This document shows, piece after piece, positions 34,482 through 42,532 of a stretch of 64,000 bases of DNA. The stretch is from Nitrosomonas sp. Nm51 (GTDB taxonomy: Bacteria > Pseudomonadota > Gammaproteobacteria > Burkholderiales > Nitrosomonadaceae). The notes beneath the pieces were generated by a model, which worked only from the letters and a program-made list of their open reading frames with translations, made no database searches and had not been told where the DNA came from. How positions within the stretch are numbered: position 1 is the first letter of the stretch; each line of letters starts with the position of its first letter. The position numbers and the translations under genes are program-made. The stretch is from assembly GCF_900111165.1 (NCBI RefSeq), contig NZ_FOGH01000001.1, positions 151,841 through 215,840 on the forward strand, written 5' to 3'.

Positions 34482-35882
34482 ATGACGCAGGTTTTACAGG
34501 AAAACAGGCAAGGCAATTATCTAAAGAAATACGTGCTGCTGGCCGTATTAATCCCGGGCTTGTTGTTATGGATTCCGGCAGGAGAGACCGGCGTATTCGA
34601 GTTTATCAGCGATGACGATGAAGCTGATGTTATCACGCATCCAGCGGGATATACCGGCGCAGGCGGTGAATTGGTCGTGACGGTCGGAATTACGCCATTG
34701 TCGCCACATGCCGGTGAAATGGAAATACCGGTAAAGAACGCAATCAACACCTGGAATCAACTTGTCCCGACAATCAACAATATTCAGATAGATGACAATA
34801 TTGTGCCGCGCCGGATGTTTGACTTTGAATCGGTCGCATTGCATGAGCTCGGACACTGTATCGGTCTGGCGCATCCTAATCTGGCCACCGAATCGGGGCT
34901 GGACGGTGAGAATAAAAATTATACCAATGCTGTCAGAGGCGCGAATAATATATTTGACTTGGGACGCGGTGCAGATGGCATTATCGGTTCCGGCGATGAT
35001 ATGCGCGGCGATGATATCAATCTGCACTGGTTCAACAAAGAAAACAACAATCCGTTCTTGCTGCCCGAGATTATTGATCAGACGACTTACAGCCGGGCGC
35101 TGGATGATTTGCCACCGGGCCATCATTTTGCCGCAAACGGCGATCGTCTTGTTTCGCTTCTGCTCGGGTTTGAAAATACCGAGACTGTGATGCAACAGGG
35201 CATTACATCGGGAGAGGCCCGGCGCACTCTCGCTGCCGACGATGTGGCAACGTTGCGTCTGGCAATGAGCGGGCTGGATAGATTGCAGGGAACGTCAGAC
35301 GATTACACGCTAACCCTGCAGTACGTCGGCAAAACTGATAATGCCGACATTGTTTTGAGTTTTGATGACAGAGCCGCATTTGCTGCATGCAGGATTACAG
35401 GATTCTTTCTGGACGGTAAACATGTTGCGATTCAGGAAGGACGCATTTCGTTTAATACCGGTTTTGCATGGTTTTTTAATCCTGCTTTAGCCCAGCCTGT
35501 ACCGGAACAGCCTGTGGTGTCCATTTTGGTTAACGATCAGGATGCGCCCATTGTGTTGCAGTCTGACGATCGCCTGGTGCTGACGGTAGGGCTTGATCCG
35601 GGAATGAAAAGCGGAAACCAGACAGATTACTGGGTGCGCGCAAAGACGCCAGCAGGTGATTTCTGGCTGGACAGCCGGTTACAGTTTACTCGTTCTGATA
35701 CGCCGGTCCGGGCGCATGGCGGTCCGATGGCTGCGCTAGCCGGTCTCAATATTCTAGACAGAACGGCTGCCGGTTTGCCCGCGGGCACTTACACGGTTAC
35801 CTTCGCGGTAGACGATAATCGTGATCAGGTTTTCGATGAGACGTATCAGCAATCCGTCTCTTTTACGGTGTTGCCGCGCTAG
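34482..35882 (+). CDS. Matrixin-like zinc metalloprotease
   Basis: 466 residues. An N-terminal hydrophobic segment (YVLLAVLIPGLLLWIPAG) is a signal peptide or anchor. The zinc site HELGHCIGLAH (about 123-133) is the extended metzincin motif HExxHxxGxxH. The C-terminal half is beta-rich (about 310-460) with a terminal domain such as AGTYTVTFAVDDN. It probably acts outside the cytoplasm on protein substrates. The TAG stop codon lies in the first bases of the MITE-like repeat copy, so the original C-terminus may have been a little longer. Confidence 0.8.
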   Translation: MTQVLQENRQGNYLKKYVLLAVLIPGLLLWIPAGETGVFEFISDDDEADVITHPAGYTGAGGELVVTVGITPLSPHAGEMEIPVKNAINTWNQLVPTINNIQIDDNIVPRRMFDFESVALHELGHCIGLAHPNLATESGLDGENKNYTNAVRGANNIFDLGRGADGIIGSGDDMRGDDINLHWFNKENNNPFLLPEIIDQTTYSRALDDLPPGHHFAANGDRLVSLLLGFENTETVMQQGITSGEARRTLAADDVATLRLAMSGLDRLQGTSDDYTLTLQYVGKTDNADIVLSFDDRAAFAACRITGFFLDGKHVAIQEGRISFNTGFAWFFNPALAQPVPEQPVVSILVNDQDAPIVLQSDDRLVLTVGLDPGMKSGNQTDYWVRAKTPAGDFWLDSRLQFTRSDTPVRAHGGPMAALAGLNILDRTAAGLPAGTYTVTFAVDDNRDQVFDETYQQSVSFTVLPR

Positions 35883-35929
35883 GAGCCGCGAATAAATAAG
35901 TGTTACAGTTATTTATGAACGACTCCTTA
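35880..35929 (-). repeat. MITE-like element, 50-bp minimal copy
   Basis: TAGGAGCCGCGAATAAATAA followed by GTGTTACAG and TTATTTATGAACGACTCCTT joins both terminal repeats of the element at 1691-1855 with the whole centre deleted, in the opposite orientation. It supplies the stop codon of the metalloprotease gene. The 150 bp up to the next gene shows nothing else certain. Confidence 0.7.
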
Positions 35930-36096
35930 GTGTTGCGTGCAGAGGCAGGCTGCCTGCATTGCGAGCGGTATGCGGAAATGAAAATGTAAAAAGGCGTCTT
36001 TATGGCATCACCTAAATAGGTTAAAGTACGTCGCGATGTATTTTTGAGAGCAGTGCTTCATGAAACAAGAAATAACAATTTTTTGAGGATATTGAT

Positions 36097-36549
36097 ATGC
36101 TTTGCCCTAATTGTGGAACAGAAAATACTGAACAGGCCGAATACTGTACGCAATGCGCCGCAACATTGAAAACTGACCCCGGACATGCCGCTCGATCTGA
36201 TAACAGTGCGGCAGCTTCGAATGCCGATGAAGTGACGAATCATCCCCGGGAGCGTGCTTCAGCAGAGGAATTAACAGGTTCATCAGAAAACAGCCTGACG
36301 GAAAACCGTTCGAAACAGCGCGTCACCAACCTCGATTTTCAGTCGGATAAAGCAAATGAAAAGCCGGTTGTTCCAATGGGGATGTATATTGCTATTATTT
36401 TGCTCTCGATTCCTATTCCTCCGATTGGTATGGCCATGGGGTACACGTATTTAAGAAAGTCACACCCCGATGCTAAAAAAGCAGGCAAAATCTGGCTAAT
36501 CTGGGGAATAATAACATTTGCAATTTTAGTTCTTCTGACAATTATCTGA
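36097..36549 (+). CDS. Zinc-ribbon membrane protein
   Basis: 150 residues. An N-terminal zinc ribbon (MLCPNCGTENTEQAEYCTQC, four cysteines) is followed by a polar low-complexity linker and two membrane helices (MYIAIILLSIPIPPIGMAMG and IWLIWGIITFAILVLLTII). The ATG follows TTTTTTGAGGATATTGAT, a usable ribosome site. Zinc-ribbon/transmembrane proteins of this type are common and uncharacterised. Confidence 0.8.
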   Translation: MLCPNCGTENTEQAEYCTQCAATLKTDPGHAARSDNSAAASNADEVTNHPRERASAEELTGSSENSLTENRSKQRVTNLDFQSDKANEKPVVPMGMYIAIILLSIPIPPIGMAMGYTYLRKSHPDAKKAGKIWLIWGIITFAILVLLTII

Positions 36550-36661
36550 TTATTATTTATTCTCGTTTGGCAATGAAACGACTATTGCCTGCAAGACGCG
36601 CCTTGCCATGTGCACTAAACAGGGCCCTGTACCCGGCATATCATATATAGAGTACTGGCAA

Positions 36662-36794
36662 GCTGTTGAAAAACGGCTGCGTTGCCACTGTGAGATTAAA
36701 AACAGGCGCAAAGCGCGTATTTTATCAGGCATAAATTTGCTTTTTTGCCTGTTTTTACCATGTGCCGACTGTCTCGAAAACTATTTTCAACAGC
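36662..36794. repeat. Nested inverted-repeat element
   Basis: Outer arms GCTGTTGAAAA (36662-36672) and TTTTCAACAGC (36784-36794) enclose inner arms AAAAACAGGC (36698-36707) and GCCTGTTTTT (36747-36756). The whole can fold into one long hairpin. No coding frame is convincing. A similar inner hairpin serves as a terminator at 32579-32636. This could be a MITE or a complex terminator; it fills the gap before the MFS gene. Confidence 0.55.
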
Positions 36795-36863
36795 GTGTTA
36801 AACATTGCGCCAGATATGCGGATCAATTTCTGATTTAACTGCTGACGAAAATCATGATACGCA

Positions 36864-38165
36864 ATGCCTGAATCCGGTAAAACATCCTTATTCCCAGATG
36901 CGGCTGCAACCGTACCCGGAACTGGGGCCGGCTCTGAAATAATCGATTGCGGCGCAGTACCTGATACCGAAACAATTCATGAATGGCCTGTGTTACTTGT
37001 GCTTGCTGCGGTGCAGTTTGTGCATATTCTCGATTTCATGATGATAATGCCGCTGGGACCGGTGTTTTTCAGACTGTATGACATAACGCCGCAGCAATTC
37101 GGTTTGCTGGTAACGGTGTATACGCTCAGTGCAGCGGCATGCGGTTTCATGGCGGCATTTTTCGTTGATCGCTTTGACCGCAAGCATACGCTGATCGGTT
37201 TATGTGCGGGTTTCACGCTGGCAATGCTGCTATGCGCTTTGTCGATCAATTATCAAATGCTGTTATGCAGCCGTGCGATTGCCGGCATGTTTGGCGGTTT
37301 GATAAGCGCGACAGTTTTTTCCATTATCGCCGATCTGATTCCGCAAACCCGGCGCGGCAAGGCGACCGGTACTGTAATGTCGTCTTTTTCGTTTGCCGCA
37401 GTTGCCGGCATGCCCGCTGGCCTGTTTCTCGCCAGCTGGTTGAACTGGCGCGCACCCTTCGTTGTGCTGGCCGCTTTAAGTTTGCTCATCATATTCGCCG
37501 CCCGTCGGTTGTTGCCCCCGGTTAAAGCGCATATTCAGGTTCATCAGCTCAATCCCATCAATCAGTTAAAAAAAATTTTTCTGGTTCGGAATCATATGGT
37601 CGCTTTTTTATTGATCGGTATGCTGATGTTTTCGGGTTACCTGGTAATCCCCTTTATCAGTACGTACATGGTGACCAATGTTGGCATGCATGTAAATGAG
37701 CTGCCCTATCTCTATTTTTTTGGCGGTTTGTTCAGCTTTTTTACAGCCAATCTGTTTGGCCGGTTTACTGACCGTTTTGGCAAGCGGGTTATGTTCGGCA
37801 TCCTGGCCATGCTATCGCTGGCGCCGGTTTTATGGGTTACGCATATATCAGAAGCGTCATTGTTTGTGGCGCTGGCAGCGTCGACATTATTCATGATACT
37901 GGTTACAGGACGGGTTATTCCATTGATGGCATTGATTACAGCGGCAGTCAGGCCGCATTTGCGCGGCAGTTTTATGACATTTCACATGTCCATGCAACAA
38001 CTATCGGCAGGTCTGGGTTCATTGCTGGCCGGCTCCATAATGGATGTGACCGCACACGGAAGAATTATGCATTACGATACAGTGGGGATTGTTGCGGCGG
38101 TGATTACTGTTATCGGTATTATATTGGCAACGCAAATAAAAACGGTTGAAGAACTGGATGGATAG
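36864..38165 (+). CDS. MFS transporter (DHA1-like drug/solute exporter)
   Basis: 433 residues with twelve predicted membrane helices and the MFS loop 2-3 motif FFVDRFDRKHTLIG. The motif-C region is FSFAAVAGMPAGLFLAS, typical of proton antiporters, and RRGKATGTVMS is also present. A 55-residue polar N-terminal extension precedes helix 1. The substrate is unknown; arabinose-efflux-like and multidrug members share this pattern. It ends 5 bp before the DUF3025 gene, so they are likely co-transcribed. Confidence 0.9.
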   Translation: MPESGKTSLFPDAAATVPGTGAGSEIIDCGAVPDTETIHEWPVLLVLAAVQFVHILDFMMIMPLGPVFFRLYDITPQQFGLLVTVYTLSAAACGFMAAFFVDRFDRKHTLIGLCAGFTLAMLLCALSINYQMLLCSRAIAGMFGGLISATVFSIIADLIPQTRRGKATGTVMSSFSFAAVAGMPAGLFLASWLNWRAPFVVLAALSLLIIFAARRLLPPVKAHIQVHQLNPINQLKKIFLVRNHMVAFLLIGMLMFSGYLVIPFISTYMVTNVGMHVNELPYLYFFGGLFSFFTANLFGRFTDRFGKRVMFGILAMLSLAPVLWVTHISEASLFVALAASTLFMILVTGRVIPLMALITAAVRPHLRGSFMTFHMSMQQLSAGLGSLLAGSIMDVTAHGRIMHYDTVGIVAAVITVIGIILATQIKTVEELDG

Positions 38166-38170
38166 CTTGA

Positions 38171-39040
38171 ATGACCGGATGGAATCCTTATTTTTGTGAT
38201 TTTTCACCTATTTTTAGCCCTCTCAAACCTGTTGCGCGTTTTATTCGACAATACAACAGATGGCCGGCGTATCATGACATTGAAAATCTGCAGCGGAAAG
38301 CAGGTGTTCATATTACTGCTGGTCCTGGTTTGCCGGTACGTTTTGTGCCGCCAGGAACAACAAGCGGGGATGATTTGCAGCAATATTATGAAGCCAGAAT
38401 TTATCTGACTGGTGAAGTATCGACACGGCCGGAAAGCTGGCATGATTTATTTAATGCGCTGGTATGGATGACGTTTCCGCATACCAAAGCTGCGCTCAAC
38501 CGGATTCATTATCACGCTTTAACAGCAATGATGCCGGAGAAAAAAGATCGGCGCGGCTCATTAAGAGATGCGGCAACGCTTTTTGATGAGTCAGGCGTCG
38601 TTGTATTAAGCAGTCAGCCTTTGCTGATCGAATCATTGAGGCGGCATGAATGGAAAACGGTTTTTTGGCAGCAGAGAAATGCAGTGCTGTCATCAATGCG
38701 CTTTATTGTTTTTGGGCATGCGTTATTTGAAAAAGCGTTGAATCCTTACACCGGTATGACCGGGAAAGGCGTTTTTTTTCAAATAGAGGAAAATTTCTTG
38801 CGGCAACCGCTGACGGAACAATTGAAAATGATAGATCGCTGGTTGGCGGATTTCGTTATGCGGCGGTTGACTTGTAATGCGGATATGTCACCTATTCCGG
38901 TACTGGGTTATCCTGGGTGGTCTAAGGATAATATGGCTGAGGGTTATTACGATAACCGGCAGTATTTCCGGCCGCTTACCCGCAAGAAACAAAACCGGCC
39001 TGGCCGTGATTGGCGCAGCGATGATGCCGGATGTCGATGA
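38171..39040 (+). CDS. DUF3025 protein
   Basis: 289 residues of a family common in beta- and gammaproteobacteria. Recognisable stretches are RPESWHDLFNALVWMTFPHTKAALN, NPYTGMTGKGVFF and PIPVLGYPGWSKDN. It is cytoplasmic, with no known function. Conserved His and Asp residues suggest an enzyme. It begins 5 bp after the MFS gene. Confidence 0.88.
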   Translation: MTGWNPYFCDFSPIFSPLKPVARFIRQYNRWPAYHDIENLQRKAGVHITAGPGLPVRFVPPGTTSGDDLQQYYEARIYLTGEVSTRPESWHDLFNALVWMTFPHTKAALNRIHYHALTAMMPEKKDRRGSLRDAATLFDESGVVVLSSQPLLIESLRRHEWKTVFWQQRNAVLSSMRFIVFGHALFEKALNPYTGMTGKGVFFQIEENFLRQPLTEQLKMIDRWLADFVMRRLTCNADMSPIPVLGYPGWSKDNMAEGYYDNRQYFRPLTRKKQNRPGRDWRSDDAGCR

Positions 39041-39089
39041 ATGGCTTATAATAAAATTTAACTTAACGAAGTGTTTGGTTGGAGGGAGA

Positions 39090-39143
39090 ATGAGAAAGCC
39101 GATGCTGTGCGTCATATTTGCGGTCCGGAAACGATGGCTTTGA
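39090..39143 (+). CDS. Possible 17-residue leader peptide of the glycosyltransferase gene
   Basis: The ATG at 39090 follows GGAGGGAGA, the best ribosome site in this region. The peptide MRKPMLCVIFAVRKRWL stops at 39143, overlapping the glycosyltransferase ATG at 39134 by ten bases. The arrangement suggests translational coupling, or an old frameshift that separated a real N-terminus from the main gene. Confidence 0.35.
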   Translation: MRKPMLCVIFAVRKRWL

Positions 39144-40246
39144 ACGGACCGGTGTTGCATATCGGACTGGTAGGGCCGCTGCCGCCGCCTTACGGCGGCA
39201 TGGCCAACCAGACCCGGCAGTTGGCGGGTTTGTTGCAACAGGAGGGTGTTCGGGTTGAAGTGATTCAGGTGAATGCTCCTTACCAGCCCGCCTGGGCGGG
39301 AAAAATCCGGGGATTGAGAGCGGTTTTCAGGCTGATACCTTATTTGTTGCGGCTATGGCGCGCAGCCGGACAGGTGCAGCTGTTTCATATTATGGCCAAT
39401 TCCGGCCTGGCATGGCACCTGTTTGCCGCGCCAGCCATTTGGATTGCCCGCTTAAGGAACACACCTGTTATTGTGAATTACCGGGGCGGCGAAGCGCGGC
39501 TGTTTTTTCAAAAATCATGGCGCTGGATCAAGCCTAGTCTTGACAGGACGCACGCTATCATCGTGCCATCCGGTTTTCTTGAAGCGGTATTTGGTCAATA
39601 CGGATACGCTGCCGGGATCGTGCCCAATATTATCGATTTGAGCCGGTTCAGCGTCAGGCCGCAGACGGATGGGGATGGAACGGATTGGACAGATGCGCCG
39701 CATATTGTGGTTACGCGCAATCTGGAAGCGATTTATGATAACGCGACTGCGATACGCGCTTTTCAAATCGTCAAGCAATCAGTTCCGCGCGCGCGATTGA
39801 CTGTTGCCGGCGCGGGGCCGGAGAAAACGATGCTGGAACATTTCGTCACCGAACTGGGATTGCAAGATTCGATCCGGTTCACAGGGCGTATTGACAACGA
39901 TGCGATTGCGGCGCTTTATCAAAGTGCGGACATGATGATCAATGCAAGCCTCATTGATAATATGCCGATCTCGATACTGGAAGCGCTGGCTAGCGGAGTG
40001 CCAGTCGTCAGTACCGACGCGGGCGGGATTCCTTACCTTGTCGAACATAACAAAACAGCATTGCTGGTACCGAAAAAAGACCCTGACGCAATGGCTAACG
40101 CCATGCTGAAGCTTTTACGAAGTCCGCAGCTGGCAGACAGTTTAAGGTCATGCGGTTTGGCGTCACTGGAGCGTTATACCTGGAATTCGGTTAAACGACA
40201 TCTGTTTACCGTTTATCAACAGGCGCTGGTTCACGGGCAGCACTGA
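39134..40246 (+). CDS. Family 4-type glycosyltransferase
   Basis: About 370 residues. GPLPPPYGGMANQTRQLAGLL is the N-terminal glycine-rich donor-side motif, and the GT-B C-terminal domain has HIVVTRNLEAIYDN, RLTVAGAGPEK and SLIDNMPISILEALASGVPVVSTDAGG (the E-x7-E-type nucleotide-sugar site). It should transfer a sugar at the inner face of the membrane in polysaccharide or glycolipid synthesis. The start is ambiguous: GTG 39071 is in frame but ATG 39134 gives the family N-terminus. It is followed 10 bp later by an adenylate-forming enzyme, so they probably act together. Confidence 0.9.
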   Translation: MALNGPVLHIGLVGPLPPPYGGMANQTRQLAGLLQQEGVRVEVIQVNAPYQPAWAGKIRGLRAVFRLIPYLLRLWRAAGQVQLFHIMANSGLAWHLFAAPAIWIARLRNTPVIVNYRGGEARLFFQKSWRWIKPSLDRTHAIIVPSGFLEAVFGQYGYAAGIVPNIIDLSRFSVRPQTDGDGTDWTDAPHIVVTRNLEAIYDNATAIRAFQIVKQSVPRARLTVAGAGPEKTMLEHFVTELGLQDSIRFTGRIDNDAIAALYQSADMMINASLIDNMPISILEALASGVPVVSTDAGGIPYLVEHNKTALLVPKKDPDAMANAMLKLLRSPQLADSLRSCGLASLERYTWNSVKRHLFTVYQQALVHGQH

Positions 40247-40256
40247 TGGAGCGACA

Positions 40257-41633
40257 ATGAGGAAAATACCGGCGGGATCAGAAAGTCTTTATACAGCCTG
40301 GGTATCGGGTTGTTTCTTTCCATTGCATGAAAAGCTTAAAAAACATACAAGTGTTGCTTTGCGCAGGCAACTTGAAGTAGCGCAGTGGTGGGACAGGGAA
40401 CGCTTGCAGGAATTGCAGCTGAAGAAACTGCGGAATTTCTTAATACAGGTACAGCGCCATGTCGTCTATTACCGGCGTTTGTTCGCAGAGATTGCGTTCA
40501 ATCCCGCCGATTTGCAGTCAATATCCGATCTTGCACGCCTGCCGTTTTTGACCAAGTCTGTGATCAGAGACAATACCGATGCGCTGAAGTCGGATATTGC
40601 CGGCAGTCTGGCACGCTATAATACCGGCGGTTCCAGTGGTGAACCACTGGTGTTTTACATCGGTAAAGACCGTACCAGTCACGATATTGCGGCGAAGTGG
40701 CGCGCGACGCGCTGGTGGGGCGTGGATATCGGCGATCCCGAAATTGTGATCTGGGGCTCGCCGATAGAACTTGGCGCACAGGATCGCCTGCGCAATCTGC
40801 GCGATTGGATTTTACGTACCAAACTGTTGCCGGCATTTGAAATGTCCGAACAAAGAATTGACGGCTTTTTAGCCGAGATACGCGCGATGCGCCCCAAAAT
40901 GCTGTTTGGTTATCCCTCTGCGTTATCGCATATCGCGCGCCATGCAAAAATGCATGACATGCGTATGGATGATCTTGGCATACAGGCCGCGTTTGTGACT
41001 TCTGAACGATTGTATGACGACCAGCGCAAGCAGATCAGTGAAACATTTAATTGTCCTGTCGCCAATGGCTATGGCGGCCGTGACGCCGGTTTTATCGCGC
41101 ATGAATGCCCGGATGGCGGTATGCATATCAGCGCGGAGGATATCATCGTCGAAATTATTGATGCGCAGGGTAAGGCCTTGCCGCCGGGCAAATCCGGGGA
41201 AATTGTGGTAACGCATATGGCCACGCATGATTTTCCGTTTATCCGTTACCGTACCGGCGATATAGCCATTTTGCATGATCAGACCTGCACCTGTGGACGC
41301 GGGTTGCCATTGATCCGTGAGGTGCAGGGCCGTAGTACTGATTTCGTCGTGGCGCAGGATGGTACTGTCATGCACGGACTTGCGTTGATATACATTCTGC
41401 GCGATCTGCCGCAGATTGAAGCGTTTAAAATCGTGCAGGAAAGTCTGGATCAGACACATATCTTCCTCGTGTGCAGGGAAGCGTTGGATAAGGCGCTGCT
41501 GCTGCGTATCGAGCATGCTTTTAAAACAAGACTCGGGCAGGCGGTAAATATTTTGATCGAACAGGTAACACAAATTCCCGCAGAAAAATCGGGTAAATTT
41601 CGTTATGTTGTAAGCAAAATTGCCGGCCGGTAA
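40257..41633 (+). CDS. PaaK/CapK-like adenylate-forming enzyme
   Basis: 458 residues. YNTGGSSGEPLVFY is the P-loop of the adenylate-forming superfamily; MLFGYPSALSHIA, VANGYGGRDAGFIAHEC, and FIRYRTGDIAIL follow. AEKSGKFRYVVSK carries the C-terminal lysine. Phenylacetate-CoA ligase homologues of the CapK type occur in polysaccharide loci, where they activate an acyl group rather than phenylacetate. Coupling to a glycosyltransferase supports that reading. Acyl substrate unknown. Confidence 0.85.
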   Translation: MRKIPAGSESLYTAWVSGCFFPLHEKLKKHTSVALRRQLEVAQWWDRERLQELQLKKLRNFLIQVQRHVVYYRRLFAEIAFNPADLQSISDLARLPFLTKSVIRDNTDALKSDIAGSLARYNTGGSSGEPLVFYIGKDRTSHDIAAKWRATRWWGVDIGDPEIVIWGSPIELGAQDRLRNLRDWILRTKLLPAFEMSEQRIDGFLAEIRAMRPKMLFGYPSALSHIARHAKMHDMRMDDLGIQAAFVTSERLYDDQRKQISETFNCPVANGYGGRDAGFIAHECPDGGMHISAEDIIVEIIDAQGKALPPGKSGEIVVTHMATHDFPFIRYRTGDIAILHDQTCTCGRGLPLIREVQGRSTDFVVAQDGTVMHGLALIYILRDLPQIEAFKIVQESLDQTHIFLVCREALDKALLLRIEHAFKTRLGQAVNILIEQVTQIPAEKSGKFRYVVSKIAGR

Positions 41634-41677
41634 TATTTTCTCAAGATGGCGTCCTTGACAACAGGAGGAGAAGAAAA

Positions 41678-42460
41678 ATGATGTCAGATCAGGATTTTCC
41701 CGCTTCAATTGCAACGCCTGCGCAATCAATTGATGAGGTAATCAATCAACTGACCGCGATTGTGGTATGGTCCGGGCAGAATAATTCACGCACAGGCTAT
41801 TTTGCTGCGTTGTACCGCAAAGTGACGATACAAGTTAAAAAGGGTATTGAAGCGGGTTTTTTTGATGACGGTCAGCGTATGGGGCGGTTTGATGTTATTT
41901 TCGCCAATCGGTACATTCACGCCTGCTATCAATATCACACCGGACAGGCGCCGACTCAATCCTGGGTGCGCGCATTTGATGCAACAGAGCGCTGGTGGCC
42001 CATCGTTTTGCAGCATCTGCTGATGGGCATGAACGCGCATATCAATCTCGATCTTGGTATCGCTGCCACAGAAACCGTACCGCCCGAAGAACTACAGAGC
42101 CTAAGGGGCGATTTTGATAAGATCAATCAAGTGCTTGCAGGACTCGTCGGCAGTGTGCGCAAAGAGCTTGCTGAAATCTGGCCGGTTTTTGGTATCATGA
42201 ATCGTTTTCTCGGTAATGTTGAAACCGGCATTATTAATTTCAGTATGGAGAAAGCGCGCGATGCGGCCTGGTCTTTTGCCGAACAACTTTCACCGCAGTC
42301 CAGTGTGCAGCGTCAAGCGATGATCCAAGAAAAAGACGCCATCTTCGCCGCATTTTCCGATGTTATTATGCATCCGGGATTCACACTTTCGACAGCGCTG
42401 AGAATTATCCGGCTGGGAGAGCAAGGAACAATTCGAGAACGGATTGAGATACTGGAATAG
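41678..42460 (+). CDS. DUF5995 family protein
   Basis: 260 residues, mostly helical. ATG 41678 follows GAGGAGAAGAAAA. Recognisable stretches are RMGRFDVIFANRYIHACYQY and LLMGMNAHINLDLGIAA, with conserved His residues (HINLDL, HACYQY) that could bind metal. Family function is unknown. It sits 44 bp after the PaaK-like gene. Confidence 0.82.
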   Translation: MMSDQDFPASIATPAQSIDEVINQLTAIVVWSGQNNSRTGYFAALYRKVTIQVKKGIEAGFFDDGQRMGRFDVIFANRYIHACYQYHTGQAPTQSWVRAFDATERWWPIVLQHLLMGMNAHINLDLGIAATETVPPEELQSLRGDFDKINQVLAGLVGSVRKELAEIWPVFGIMNRFLGNVETGIINFSMEKARDAAWSFAEQLSPQSSVQRQAMIQEKDAIFAAFSDVIMHPGFTLSTALRIIRLGEQGTIRERIEILE

Positions 42461-42532
42461 TTACCAGGCCGGTTCCGCGGATTTCATAACATATGTTTTA
42501 ATGAGAGGAAGGTTGTGCAGCTTCTTGAGCGT

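Noticed and set aside
36608..36838. 76-codon frame over the nested inverted repeat
   Set aside because: It follows the repeat arms and has no ribosome site or protein-like composition.
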